A stretch of 64,000 nt of DNA from Ectopseudomonas alcaliphila (lineage in GTDB: Bacteria; Pseudomonadota; Gammaproteobacteria; Pseudomonadales; Pseudomonadaceae), in NCBI RefSeq assembly GCF_900101755.1, contig NZ_FNAE01000011.1, positions 1 through 64,000 on the forward strand, written 5' to 3'. The position numbers and the translations under genes were made by a program. Of the stretch, positions 49,181 through 58,241 are shown in pieces. How positions within the stretch are numbered: position 1 is the first letter of the stretch; every line of letters starts with the position of its first letter. The notes beneath the pieces are model-generated. The model saw only the letters and a list, made by a program, of their open reading frames with translations. It did not search any database and was not told where the DNA came from.

Positions 49181-50758
49181 ATGCGCCTGTTGCTCGCTGC
49201 TCTACTGTGCTCCCCGATCCTGGCTCAGGCCGCCACCCTCAGCGTCTGCACCGAAGCCAGCCCGGAGGGTTTCGACGTGGTGCAGTACAACTCGCTGACC
49301 ACCACCAATGCCTCGGCCGACATGCTGATGAACCGCCTGGTGGAGTTCGATGCCGAGCAGGGCAAGCTGCTGCCGAGCCTGGCGCGCAGCTGGTCGATCT
49401 CCGCCGACGGCCTGGTCTACGACTTCGAACTGCGCGACGACGTGCAGTTTCACCACAGCGCCGATTTCTCGCCCAGCCGCAACCTCGACGCTCAGGACGT
49501 GCTGTTCAGCTTCCAGCGCATGCTCGATCCTCAGCACCCCTGGCACGCGGTCGCCACCAGCGGTTATCCCCACGCCCAGTCGATGCAGTGGCCAAGCCTG
49601 ATCGCCAAGGTCGAGGCGCCGGATGCACATAGCGTGCGCATCACCCTGAACCGCCGCGATGCGACCTTCCTCGCCACCCTGAGCATGGGCTTCGCCTCTA
49701 TCTACTCCGCCGAATATGCCGACAAGCTCCTGGCCGCCGGTACACCGCAGAGGCTCAACAGCGCGCCAGTGGGCAGCGGCCCGTTCGTTTTCGAGCGTTT
49801 CCAGAAGGATGCCGCGGTGCGCTACCGCGCCAATCCCGATTACTTTGGCGGCAAGCCGGGCGTGGACCGGGTGATCTTCGCCATCACCCCGGACAGCAAC
49901 GTGCGCCTGCAGAAACTGCGCCGTGGCGAATGCCAGATCGCCCTGTCGCCGAAACCGCAGGACGTGCAGGCCATCGCTGGCGACGCCAAGCTGAAAAGTG
50001 CGCAGACCGCCGCCTTCATGACCGCCTTCGTCGGCATCAACAGCCAGCACCCGCCGCTGGACAAACCGCAAGTGCGCCAGGCGATCAACCTGGCGTTCGA
50101 CAAGGCCAGCTACGTCAAGGCCGTGTTCGAAGGCAGTGCCGAGCCGGCCAATGGCCCTTACCCGCCGAATACCTGGAGCTACGCCAGCGAGCTGCCTGGC
50201 TATGCGCATGAGCCAGACAAGGCCCGCGCCCTGCTGGCCGAGGCTGGTCTGGCAGAGGGTTTCAAAACCACCATCTGGACCCGCCCCAGTGGCAGCCTGC
50301 TCAACCCCAATCCCAGCCTCGGCGCGCAATTGCTGCAGGCGGATCTGGCCAAGGTGGGCATCGCTGCCGGGATTCGTGTGATCGAGTGGGGCGAGCTGAT
50401 CCGCCGCGCCAAGGCCGGCGAGCATGACCTGCTGTTCATGGGCTGGGCCGGCGACAATGGTGACCCGGACAATTTCCTCACCCCGCAATTTTCCTGCGCC
50501 TCAGTGGAATCCGGGCTGAACTTCGCCCGCTACTGCGACGCAGCGCTGGACAAGCTGATCGCCGATGGCAAAGCCAGCAGCGACCAGGATGAACGCAGCC
50601 GCCTTTATCATCAGGCGCAGACGATCATTCAGGAGCAGGCGCTCTGGCTGCCGCTAGCCCACCCCACCGCCTTCGCGCTGCTCAGCAGCAAGGTCGAGGG
50701 CTACCAGGTCAGTCCGTTCGGCCGGCAGAATTTCGCCTCGGTACAACTGGCACCATAA
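49181..50758 (+). CDS. peptide ABC transporter substrate-binding protein (DppA-like)
   Basis: This 525-residue protein has a Sec signal (LLAALLCSPILAQAATLSVCTEASPEG). The start of the mature protein and 'AQDVLFSFQRMLDP', 'SAPVGSGPFVFERFQKDAAVRYRANPDYF' and 'FMGWAGDNGDPDNFLTPQFSC' are typical of SBP_bac_5 dipeptide-binding proteins, including the Asp-rich ligand segment of DppA. It binds di- or tripeptides in the periplasm. No permease or ATPase gene is adjacent; in pseudomonads several such orphans share a Dpp permease. Confidence 0.92.
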   Translation: MRLLLAALLCSPILAQAATLSVCTEASPEGFDVVQYNSLTTTNASADMLMNRLVEFDAEQGKLLPSLARSWSISADGLVYDFELRDDVQFHHSADFSPSRNLDAQDVLFSFQRMLDPQHPWHAVATSGYPHAQSMQWPSLIAKVEAPDAHSVRITLNRRDATFLATLSMGFASIYSAEYADKLLAAGTPQRLNSAPVGSGPFVFERFQKDAAVRYRANPDYFGGKPGVDRVIFAITPDSNVRLQKLRRGECQIALSPKPQDVQAIAGDAKLKSAQTAAFMTAFVGINSQHPPLDKPQVRQAINLAFDKASYVKAVFEGSAEPANGPYPPNTWSYASELPGYAHEPDKARALLAEAGLAEGFKTTIWTRPSGSLLNPNPSLGAQLLQADLAKVGIAAGIRVIEWGELIRRAKAGEHDLLFMGWAGDNGDPDNFLTPQFSCASVESGLNFARYCDAALDKLIADGKASSDQDERSRLYHQAQTIIQEQALWLPLAHPTAFALLSSKVEGYQVSPFGRQNFASVQLAP

Positions 50759-50769
50759 GCCGTCATCGT

Positions 50770-50865
50770 GGTGGGCTAAAGCCCACCCTACACACTGTAG
50801 GAGCGGATTTATCCGCGATGGGGCTGGCACCGAGCCGCCAGGATCGCGGATAAATCCGCTCCTAC
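50770..50865. repeat. REP-like palindromes between the convergent peptide-binding and radC genes
   Basis: GTGGGCTAAAGCCCACCCTAC at 50771 is followed by the inverted pair TGTAGGAGCGGATTTATCCG and CGGATAAATCCGCTCCTAC at 50796-50865. The pair is a common Pseudomonas repeat. The gap lies between two gene 3' ends. Confidence 0.8.
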
Positions 50866-50881
50866 CGTCAGTGCGCCGCAC

Positions 50882-51556
50882 CTACATCCAGCCCAACTCG
50901 GCCATGGACAGCGGCTCGCCATCGCCGACGATGAAGTGATCGAGCACGCGCACCTCCACCAACGCCAGGGCATCCTTGAGGCGCTGAGTCAGCACGCGGT
51001 CGGCCTGGCTGGGCTCCGATACACCTGATGGATGGTTGTGGGTAAGGATTACTGCGGCGGCATTGTTGGCCAGCGAACGCTTGACCACCTGCCGCGGATA
51101 AACACTGGCGCTGTCGATACTGCCGCGAAACAACACCTCGAACGCCAGCACACGGTGCTTGGCATCGAGGAACAGGCAGCCAAATACCTCATGCGGTTCG
51201 TGACGCAGCTGCGCCTTGAGGTAGTCGCGTACCGCCTGCGGGCTTTCCAGCGCCGAATCGCGACGCAGGCGCTCGGCCAGATGGCGCCGCGACATCTCCA
51301 GCACCGCCTGCAGTTGCGCGTATTTGGCGGGGCCCAGCCCGAGGTGCCGGCTGAAGCCTGGCAGATCGGCTTCCAGCAAGGCTCTCAGGCTGCCGAATTC
51401 GCTGAGCAGATAGCGCGCCAGATCCACCGCACTCTTGCCGGTCACCCCGGTACGCAGAAAGATCGCCAGCAGCTCGGCGTCGGTCAGCGACGCCGCGCCC
51501 TGCTCCAGCAGTTTCTCCCGCGGACGCTCTGCTGCGGGCCAATCGCGAATGCTCAT
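50882..51556 (-). CDS. radC: RadC family protein (JAB/MPN domain)
   Basis: The protein has 224 residues from ATG 51556 (MSIRDWPAAERPREKLLEQG). The N-terminal helical part contains a helix-hairpin-helix-like segment. The C-terminal JAB domain has 'EVFGCLFLDAKHRVL' and the metal motif 'ILTHNHPSGVSEPSQAD' (HxHPSG...SxxD). Despite the name, a DNA-repair role is doubtful; it is a predicted metalloprotease-like protein. It is divergent from coaBC, a conserved arrangement. Confidence 0.95.
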   Translation of the reverse strand: MSIRDWPAAERPREKLLEQGAASLTDAELLAIFLRTGVTGKSAVDLARYLLSEFGSLRALLEADLPGFSRHLGLGPAKYAQLQAVLEMSRRHLAERLRRDSALESPQAVRDYLKAQLRHEPHEVFGCLFLDAKHRVLAFEVLFRGSIDSASVYPRQVVKRSLANNAAAVILTHNHPSGVSEPSQADRVLTQRLKDALALVEVRVLDHFIVGDGEPLSMAELGWM

Positions 51557-51695
51557 GTACACCTCCCTATTGAGCCAGACGCCCGCTGTTCCGCTGCGGG
51601 CGCTGTGCTATCGTAGCCCATCTTTTTACACGGGGCCGGCCTGGGGAGGCGTTGGCCACGTGGTGCACATCCACCGGTATATAAAAGGCAAGCCT

Positions 51696-52904
51696 ATGCA
51701 GCGGCTGTATCGCAAACGCATCATCGTCGGCGTGGGGGGCGGTATTGCTGCCTACAAGAGCGCCGAACTGGTTCGCCGACTCAAGGATCAGGGCGCCGAA
51801 GTCCGCGTGGTGATGACCCAGGGCGGGCGCGAGTTCATCACCCCGCTGACCCTGCAGGCCCTTTCGGGCCACCCCGTCCATCTCGACCTGCTCGACCCGG
51901 CCGCCGAAGCGGCGATGGGCCATATCGAACTGGCGCGCTGGGCCGATCTGATTCTCATCGCCCCGGCCACCGCCGACCTGATCGCGCGCCTGGCCCAGGG
52001 CGTGGCCAACGACCTGCTGACCACCCTGGTACTGGCTACCGATGCGCCGATTGCCCTGGCTCCGGCAATGAACCAGGCGATGTGGCGCGACGACGCCACC
52101 CAGGCCAACCTCGGTCTGCTGCAGCAACGCGGCATGCGCCTGTTCGGCCCGGCATCCGGCAGCCAGGCCTGCGGCGATGTCGGCCTCGGTCGCATGCTCG
52201 AGCCCGACGACCTCGCCCATCTCGCCGCCGACTGCTTCCAGCGCCAGGCGCTCGATGGCGTGCATATCCTGATCACTGCCGGGCCGACCCAGGAAAACAT
52301 CGACCCGGTGCGTTACATCACCAACCACAGCTCCGGCAAGATGGGCTTCGCCCTGGCCGAGGCCGCCGCCGAAGCCGGCGCGCGGGTAACGCTGGTCAGC
52401 GGCCCGGTGCACCTGCCGACGCCGGACCGGGTCAGCCGCATCGATGTGGTCAGCGCCCGCGACATGCTTGCCGCCTGCGAAGCCGCCATGCCCTGCGACG
52501 TGTTGATCGCCGCTGCAGCAGTGGCCGACTACCGCCCAGAAGTGGTAGCCCAGCACAAATTGAAGAAAGACCCCACCAGCGGCGAGGGGATGCTCCTGCA
52601 AATGGTGCGCAACCCGGATATCCTCGCCACCATCGCCGGCCGCGAGGATCGTCCGTTCAGCGTGGGCTTCGCCGCCGAAACCGAGAACCTGCTCGAATAC
52701 GCCTCGCGCAAGCTGCGCGACAAGAATCTCGACCTGATCGTCGCCAATGATGTGGCCAACCCCAGCATCGGCTTCAATAGTGAAGAGAACGCCATCACCG
52801 TGATCGACCGCGAGCTGCAGCAAACCAGCTTCGCCCAGACCAGCAAGGGCAAGATCGCCCGCCAGTTGATCACCCTTATCGCCGAACGACTGAACAAGAA
52901 CTGA
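51696..52904 (+). CDS. coaBC: bifunctional phosphopantothenoylcysteine decarboxylase / phosphopantothenate-cysteine ligase
   Basis: The protein has 402 residues from ATG 51696 (MQRLYRKRIIVGVGGGIAAY). The CoaC half (about 1-185) is an FMN-dependent decarboxylase with 'VGGGIAAYKSAELVRRL' and 'LAPAMNQAMW'. The CoaB half (about 190-402) has 'ILITAGPTQENIDPVRYITNHSSGKMG' and 'AAAVADYRPE'. Together they make 4'-phosphopantetheine for coenzyme A. The gene is followed two bases later by dut, as in other pseudomonads. Confidence 0.97.
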   Translation: MQRLYRKRIIVGVGGGIAAYKSAELVRRLKDQGAEVRVVMTQGGREFITPLTLQALSGHPVHLDLLDPAAEAAMGHIELARWADLILIAPATADLIARLAQGVANDLLTTLVLATDAPIALAPAMNQAMWRDDATQANLGLLQQRGMRLFGPASGSQACGDVGLGRMLEPDDLAHLAADCFQRQALDGVHILITAGPTQENIDPVRYITNHSSGKMGFALAEAAAEAGARVTLVSGPVHLPTPDRVSRIDVVSARDMLAACEAAMPCDVLIAAAAVADYRPEVVAQHKLKKDPTSGEGMLLQMVRNPDILATIAGREDRPFSVGFAAETENLLEYASRKLRDKNLDLIVANDVANPSIGFNSEENAITVIDRELQQTSFAQTSKGKIARQLITLIAERLNKN

Positions 52905-52906
52905 CC

Positions 52907-53362
52907 ATGCACGCTCTGCAAGCCAAGATCCTCGACCCCCGCCTCGGCCAGGAATTCCCTCTGCCGCAATACGCCACGCCCGGCTCCGCCGGCCTCGACC
53001 TGCGCGCCATGCTCAAGGAGGAGATCGTCCTCGAGCCAGGCCAGACCGTGCTGATCCCGACGGGCCTGTCGATCTACATCGGCGACCCCGGCCTGGCGGC
53101 GATGATCCTGCCGCGCTCGGGCCTGGGCCACAAACACGGCATCGTGCTCGGCAACCTGGTCGGTCTGATCGACTCGGACTACCAGGGCGAGCTGATGGTG
53201 TCGTGCTGGAACCGTGGTCAGACGCCCTTCACCATCGCCATCGGCGAGCGTATCGCGCAGTTGGTGCTGGTGCCGGTGGTGCAGGCCCACTTCGAGCTGG
53301 TCGAGCAGTTCGACGAGACCCAGCGTGGCGCCGGCGGCTTCGGCCACTCCGGTAGCCACTGA
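52907..53362 (+). CDS. dut: dUTP diphosphatase
   Basis: This 151-residue protein starts MHALQAKILDPRLGQEFPLP. Motifs of trimeric dUTPases are present: 'ATPGSAGLDLRA' (motif 1), 'LPRSGLGHKHG' (2), 'GLIDSDYQGEL' (3), 'ERIAQLVLVPV' (4) and 'RGAGGFGHSG' (5). It hydrolyses dUTP to dUMP and keeps uracil out of DNA. It is immediately downstream of coaBC and upstream of algC. Confidence 0.97.
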   Translation: MHALQAKILDPRLGQEFPLPQYATPGSAGLDLRAMLKEEIVLEPGQTVLIPTGLSIYIGDPGLAAMILPRSGLGHKHGIVLGNLVGLIDSDYQGELMVSCWNRGQTPFTIAIGERIAQLVLVPVVQAHFELVEQFDETQRGAGGFGHSGSH

Positions 53363-53400
53363 CTCATACCCCACAGGACGACCCGCCGAGGAGCACCTAC

Positions 53401-55992
53401 GTGAAACTCTTCAAGCGTACCGCCAAGGAAGCCGACACGGCTGCCAGCCTGGTGCCGAGCAAGCCCAAGAGCAAGACGGCGAACCCCTCACTGGGCGCCC
53501 TGCTACCCGGTCTGCTGGCCGCCCTGATCGGCGGCGTCGCTGGCGCCGCGCTGCTGTGGCTTGCCGACAACAGCAGCAGCCAGGCACGCCAGGCAGCGCT
53601 GGTGCAAGCTATCGGCAGCAACCAGGCCGCTGCCGTGCAACAGGCGCTCAAGCAATTACAGGCCGACAGCCTCGCCGCGGCGCGCAACCCGGAGCTGTTG
53701 CAAGCACTGCAGAGCGGCGACAACCTGCGGGTCAGCGAAGTCGAACGACGCCTGGGCTACTGGGATGGCGTGATCGATGCCCATCTCAACCGCCGCGGCG
53801 AAGCGGTACAGAACACCTCCCGCGCCGCGCCGATGAACTTCGCCGGCCTGGATATGCTGCGCCGTACTGAAAGCGGCCAGCAACCCGCCGCCGAAGCCTA
53901 TCGCGTGGGCGAGCGCTGGCTGGCCTACAGCGCCGTGGCGCTGCGCCTGAGTGAGAACCAACCGGCCCAGGGTACGCTGCTGCTGGCCTTCGACCTGCAG
54001 CGACTGCTCGCAGCTCTTCCGGCGCTACCCGCCGAGTATGGCCAGGTGCAGCTGGTGCAGCAGTTCGCCAACACACCAGCGCAGGTGCTGCTGCAACGCG
54101 GTCAGGCAGGCGACGCAGCCGCCGCGCAGACCTTCGCCACCGGCAACCCTTACTGGACGATCAGCTTCACCCCAGGCCCCGGCCTGGCTCAGGGCAGCAT
54201 TCCTCCGGCGATGCTCGGCCTCGCGTTCCTGCTTGCACTGGGCGGCGCGATGATCGGCATGATCCTGGTGCAGGGCGCGCTGCAGCGGCGCGTCAACCTC
54301 GACGCCCAGCAACTCGGACAAATGCTGAAAGAACTCTCTGCGGGTAAGAACGTCAAAGCCTTCAGCCTCAGCATACCGGCTCTCGATGCACTGGCCCAAA
54401 GCCTGGCACGGTTGCCGCGCCGCAGTAGCCCTGAAGGCAACAGTACCCCTGTTAAAGGAACAGCCGCGGCACCCACCGCTCAGCCGGCACCCAAGCCAGC
54501 CGAGCTGGTCGACCCGCTGTTTCAGGACACCGATATCCTCGATATCGACATTCTCGATGAAGACCAGGATCTCCTGGGACTGGAGCAGAGCCCCGCAATG
54601 AGCACTAGCCAAAGCGCCCCCAAACTTCCCGCCGACATCTTCCGCGCCTACGACATCCGTGGCGTGGTGGGTGACACCCTGACCGCCGAATACGCCTACT
54701 GGATTGGCCGCGCCATCGGCTCGCAGAGCCTGGCACAGGGCGAACCCAAGGTCATCGTCGGCCGCGACGGCCGCCTGTCCGGCCCGGAACTGCTGCAGCA
54801 ACTGGTACAGGGCCTGCTCGACTGCGGCTGCGAAGTCACTGACGTCGGCATGGTGCCGACGCCGGTGGTGTACTTCGCCGCCAACGTGCTGGAAGGCCGT
54901 TCCGCCGTGATGCTCACCGGCAGCCACAACCCGCCGGATTACAACGGCTTCAAGATCATCATCGCCGGCGACACCCTGGCCAACGAACAGATCCTCGCGC
55001 TGAAGACACGCCTGGACAACAACGACCTGGCCACGGGCGTCGGCAGCGTGCAGCAGGTCGACGTGCTGCAACGCTACTTCAAGACCATTCGTGACGACAT
55101 CGCCCTGGCCAAGCCAATGCGCGTAGTCGTGGACTGCGGCAACGGCGCCGCCGGCGTGATCGCCCCGCAACTGATCGAAGCCCTGGGCTGCAGCGTGATT
55201 CCACTGTTTTGCGAAGTGGACGGCACCTTCCCCAACCACCATCCTGATCCAGGCAAACCGGAAAACCTGGTCGACCTGATCGCCCGCGTCAAGGCAGAAG
55301 ATGCCGACCTCGGCCTGGCCTTCGACGGCGACGGCGACCGCGTCGGCGTGGTGACCAACACCGGCACCATCGTCTACCCCGATCGCCTGCTGATGCTGTT
55401 CGCCAAGGACGTGGTGTCGCGCAACCCCGGTGCCGACATCATCTTCGACGTCAAATGCACCCGCCGCCTGACCCCGCTGATCAGCGGCTACGGTGGCCGC
55501 CCGGTGATGTGGAAGACTGGCCACTCGCTGATCAAGAAAAAGATGAAGGAAACCGGCGCCCTGCTGGCCGGCGAAATGAGCGGTCATATCTTCTTCAAGG
55601 AGCGCTGGTACGGTTTCGACGACGGCATCTACAGCGCCGCACGCCTGCTGGAGATTCTCAGCCTCGACAAGCGCAACGCCGAGCAGGTGTTCAGCGCCTT
55701 CCCCAGCGATATTTCCACACCGGAAATCAACATCAAGGTCACCGAACAGACCAAGTTCGGCATGATCGAGCGCCTGCAACGCGAAGGCCAATGGGGCGAC
55801 GCGAACATCACCAGCATCGATGGCGTTCGCGTCGACTATCCCAAGGGCTGGGGCCTGATCCGTGCCTCCAACACCACACCGGTGCTGGTACTGCGCTTCG
55901 AGGCCGACACGCAGGAAGAACTGGAGCGTATCCAGAACGTCTTCCGCGCCCAACTGCTCAAGGTCGCACCTGACCTGCCACTCCCCTTTTGA
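53401..55992 (+). CDS. algC: phosphomannomutase/phosphoglucomutase AlgC with long N-terminal membrane region
   Basis: The protein has 863 residues from GTG 53401. Residues 1-399 form an extra region with two membrane helices (about 32-52 and 265-290) flanking a periplasmic, helical part, then a Pro/Ala linker and an acidic stretch (DTDILDIDILDEDQD). The standard AlgC enzyme begins at residue 400 (ATG 54598, MSTSQSAPKLPADIFRAYDI), with the phosphoserine loop 'TGSHNPPDYNG' and metal loop 'DGDGDR'. It makes mannose-1-P and glucose-1-P for alginate, LPS and rhamnolipid. Internal initiation at 54598 could also give soluble AlgC. Confidence 0.95.
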   Translation: MKLFKRTAKEADTAASLVPSKPKSKTANPSLGALLPGLLAALIGGVAGAALLWLADNSSSQARQAALVQAIGSNQAAAVQQALKQLQADSLAAARNPELLQALQSGDNLRVSEVERRLGYWDGVIDAHLNRRGEAVQNTSRAAPMNFAGLDMLRRTESGQQPAAEAYRVGERWLAYSAVALRLSENQPAQGTLLLAFDLQRLLAALPALPAEYGQVQLVQQFANTPAQVLLQRGQAGDAAAAQTFATGNPYWTISFTPGPGLAQGSIPPAMLGLAFLLALGGAMIGMILVQGALQRRVNLDAQQLGQMLKELSAGKNVKAFSLSIPALDALAQSLARLPRRSSPEGNSTPVKGTAAAPTAQPAPKPAELVDPLFQDTDILDIDILDEDQDLLGLEQSPAMSTSQSAPKLPADIFRAYDIRGVVGDTLTAEYAYWIGRAIGSQSLAQGEPKVIVGRDGRLSGPELLQQLVQGLLDCGCEVTDVGMVPTPVVYFAANVLEGRSAVMLTGSHNPPDYNGFKIIIAGDTLANEQILALKTRLDNNDLATGVGSVQQVDVLQRYFKTIRDDIALAKPMRVVVDCGNGAAGVIAPQLIEALGCSVIPLFCEVDGTFPNHHPDPGKPENLVDLIARVKAEDADLGLAFDGDGDRVGVVTNTGTIVYPDRLLMLFAKDVVSRNPGADIIFDVKCTRRLTPLISGYGGRPVMWKTGHSLIKKKMKETGALLAGEMSGHIFFKERWYGFDDGIYSAARLLEILSLDKRNAEQVFSAFPSDISTPEINIKVTEQTKFGMIERLQREGQWGDANITSIDGVRVDYPKGWGLIRASNTTPVLVLRFEADTQEELERIQNVFRAQLLKVAPDLPLPF

Positions 55993-56016
55993 TCGACCTG
56001 TTCCAGGAGCCCCTGC

Positions 56017-56922
56017 ATGACCCTCGAGCGTGACGCCGCCGCCCAGGTTGCCAAGGTACTGTCCGAAGCCCTGCCCTATATCCGCCGCTTCGTCGGCAAG
56101 ACCCTGGTGATCAAGTACGGCGGCAACGCCATGGAAAGCGAGGAGCTCAAGCAGGGCTTCGCCCGCGACATCGTGCTGATGAAGGCTGTCGGCATCAATC
56201 CGGTGGTGGTGCACGGCGGCGGTCCGCAGATCGGCGATCTGCTCAAGCGCCTGTCCATCGAGAGCCACTTCATCGACGGCATGCGCGTCACCGATACCGC
56301 CACCATGGACGTGGTGGAAATGGTGCTCGGCGGTCAGGTCAACAAGAGCATCGTCAACCTGATCAACCAACACGGCGGCAGCGCCATCGGCCTGACCGGC
56401 AAGGACGCCTGCCTGATCCGCGCCAAGAAGCTCACGGTCAGCCGCCAGACCCCCGAGATGACTCAACCGGAGATCATCGACATCGGCCATGTCGGCGAGG
56501 TCATCGGGGTCAACACCGAGCTGCTGAACATGCTGGTCAAGGGCAACTTCATCCCGGTCATCGCCCCCATCGGCGTAGGGCCGGATGGCGAGTCCTACAA
56601 CATCAACGCCGACCTGGTCGCTGGCAAGGTGGCCGAGGCGCTGAAAGCCGAAAAACTGATGCTGCTGACCAACATCGCCGGCCTGATGAACAAACAGGGT
56701 GAGGTGCTCACCGGCCTTACCACCGAGCAGGTCAACGACCTTATCGCCGACGGCACCATCTACGGCGGCATGCTGCCGAAAATCAAATGCGCCCTGGAGG
56801 CGGTGCAAGGTGGTGTGACCAGCTCGCACATCATCGATGGCCGCGTGCCGAATGCCGTTCTGCTGGAGATCTTCACTGACATTGGCAATGGCACCATGAT
56901 CAGCAACCGCAAACGCCCTTGA
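56017..56922 (+). CDS. argB: N-acetylglutamate kinase
   Basis: This 301-residue protein starts MTLERDAAAQVAKVLSEALP. Amino-acid kinase motifs are 'TLVIKYGGNAM', 'VVVHGGGPQIGDLL' and 'NINADLVAGKVAEAL'. It phosphorylates N-acetylglutamate in arginine synthesis; the N-terminal helix fits the arginine-inhibited hexameric type. It lies 24 bases after algC, and the algC-argB pair is conserved in Pseudomonas. A GCGGCCGCTAGGCGGCC hairpin follows the stop. Confidence 0.97.
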   Translation: MTLERDAAAQVAKVLSEALPYIRRFVGKTLVIKYGGNAMESEELKQGFARDIVLMKAVGINPVVVHGGGPQIGDLLKRLSIESHFIDGMRVTDTATMDVVEMVLGGQVNKSIVNLINQHGGSAIGLTGKDACLIRAKKLTVSRQTPEMTQPEIIDIGHVGEVIGVNTELLNMLVKGNFIPVIAPIGVGPDGESYNINADLVAGKVAEALKAEKLMLLTNIAGLMNKQGEVLTGLTTEQVNDLIADGTIYGGMLPKIKCALEAVQGGVTSSHIIDGRVPNAVLLEIFTDIGNGTMISNRKRP

Positions 56923-57170
56923 ACAGCGGCCGCTAGGCGGCCTTCTGACGCCTTTCTCCCGCACCGCGTGGATGCAGGAGGTAGAGCGACGCAGGAGGCC
57001 AAAGCCGAGGGTGCCCAGGGCGAGGGTTTGGCAAACATAGCGGTGCGCACAGCGCACCCAACCCGGGCCATAGAGCCGGCTTATCGCAGGCCATCCGCAC
57101 ACCAACTCGAACTTGCCGCAAGCCCTCTCAACAACCACGCTTACCCGGCAACCCTCATGACGGAGCGCCC
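56923..57170. other. 248-base gap with hairpin and palindromic unit, no gene
   Basis: GCGGCCGCTAGGCGGCC after argB may end that transcript. A GGTGCGCACAGCGCACCCAA unit lies at 57032-57051. Short ORFs here lack coding character. Confidence 0.5.
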
Positions 57171-57617
57171 GTGAGCAGCCTGCCTGAACCCAGCCAATTC
57201 ACCTTCTTCCACACCTTGCGCGTGCGCTGGGCCGAAGTCGATCCGCAAAGCATCGTCTTCAACGGCCACTACCTGACCTACGCCGACGTCGCCATCACCG
57301 AATACTTCCGAGCCCTGGGCGTCGCCTACCCCAGCGATCTGGCTCGGGACGGCGGTGATTTCTTCGCCATCCGCTCCTTGCTCGAATACCGCGCCCCGGC
57401 GCGCTTCGACGATCAACTGCAAATTGGCATCCGCAGCGCTCGCCTGGGCCGCTCCAGCCTGACCTTCACCCTCGGCATCTGGCGCGACGGCGAGCTGCTG
57501 ACCAGCGGTGAAATCGTTTACGTACACGCCAACAGCGCGACACGCGCCAGCGCACCGCTGCCGCAGTGGCTCAGAGAAAAAATCGAGAACTTCGAGAAGA
57601 CCCTGCCGCAGGGCTGA
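57171..57617 (+). CDS. YbgC/FcbJ-type acyl-CoA thioesterase
   Basis: The protein has 148 residues from GTG 57171, after GGAG. It is a hot-dog fold thioesterase: 'RVRWAEVDPQSIVFNGHYLTYADVAITEYFRALG' contains the Asp (in EVDPQ) and Asn/His catalytic region of the 4-hydroxybenzoyl-CoA thioesterase group. It hydrolyses an unknown acyl-CoA. It converges with the DUF4124 gene, with one base between the stops. Confidence 0.9.
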   Translation: MSSLPEPSQFTFFHTLRVRWAEVDPQSIVFNGHYLTYADVAITEYFRALGVAYPSDLARDGGDFFAIRSLLEYRAPARFDDQLQIGIRSARLGRSSLTFTLGIWRDGELLTSGEIVYVHANSATRASAPLPQWLREKIENFEKTLPQG

Positions 57618-57618
57618 C

Positions 57619-58221
57619 TCAGGGTTTGCGCGGCGGCTCGCCGAACAGCTCGGCCAGGCGCGCGCGATCAGCGGCGAAACCGGCCTCGGCCTGGGTGCGC
57701 GTCTCCTTGTAGCGGGCGATGTCACGCTGCAGACGCTGCTGCTCTTCCTTGAGGTTGTTGATCTGCGCCAGCAAATGCGCCGGCACCTGGCGCCCGGCAC
57801 GCTCGTGGTCGGCAGCCTGACTCTGCAGGTTGGCCTGCTGAGTGCGCACCGATTGCAGATTGCCACGAGCGACGTTGGTGACACTGTCGAGCTCGGCCAG
57901 CTTACGCTCACGGGCGCGGTCAACATCATCAAGATTGGTGTACAGCCGCAGTAACTGGGCATCGTTGCTGGCGCGGGCCTTGTCCGCCTGCATGCGGGCG
58001 AACTCTTCCGCCGTCGGCGCTGGCGGAATCACCCGCACCACACGGCCCTGGTCATTGAGCACTTCATAACCCTTGCCAATGAACTCGGGCGGCACACCCT
58101 GGCGACTGAGCACCGTCACGCCCTTGTCATCGACGTAGCGATACAGCTCGGCAGCCACCCCCGACAACGGCAGCAGCAGGCTACAGAGCAGCGTACAGCG
58201 GGTCAGGAGCGGTGCGGGCAT
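57619..58221 (-). CDS. DUF4124 domain exported coiled-coil protein
   Basis: The protein has 200 residues with a Sec signal (LLCSLLLPLSGVAAE). The mature start 'LYRYVDDKGVTVLSRQGVPPEFIGKGYEVL' is the DUF4124 motif. A long coiled coil (about 95-190, DDVDRARERKLAELDSV...LKEEQQRLQRDIARYKE) follows. It is a periplasmic protein of unknown role. It lies 20 bases after pyrE on the same strand. Confidence 0.87.
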   Translation of the reverse strand: MPAPLLTRCTLLCSLLLPLSGVAAELYRYVDDKGVTVLSRQGVPPEFIGKGYEVLNDQGRVVRVIPPAPTAEEFARMQADKARASNDAQLLRLYTNLDDVDRARERKLAELDSVTNVARGNLQSVRTQQANLQSQAADHERAGRQVPAHLLAQINNLKEEQQRLQRDIARYKETRTQAEAGFAADRARLAELFGEPPRKP

Positions 58222-58241
58222 AGGACTACCTTGTGCTAGGG

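Noticed and set aside
54025..57138. A 1,037-codon open frame on the minus strand
   Set aside because: It lies antisense to algC and argB, which have full family matches; its translation is His/Asp/Gly/Val-rich with no domain, as expected of a GC-rich shadow frame.
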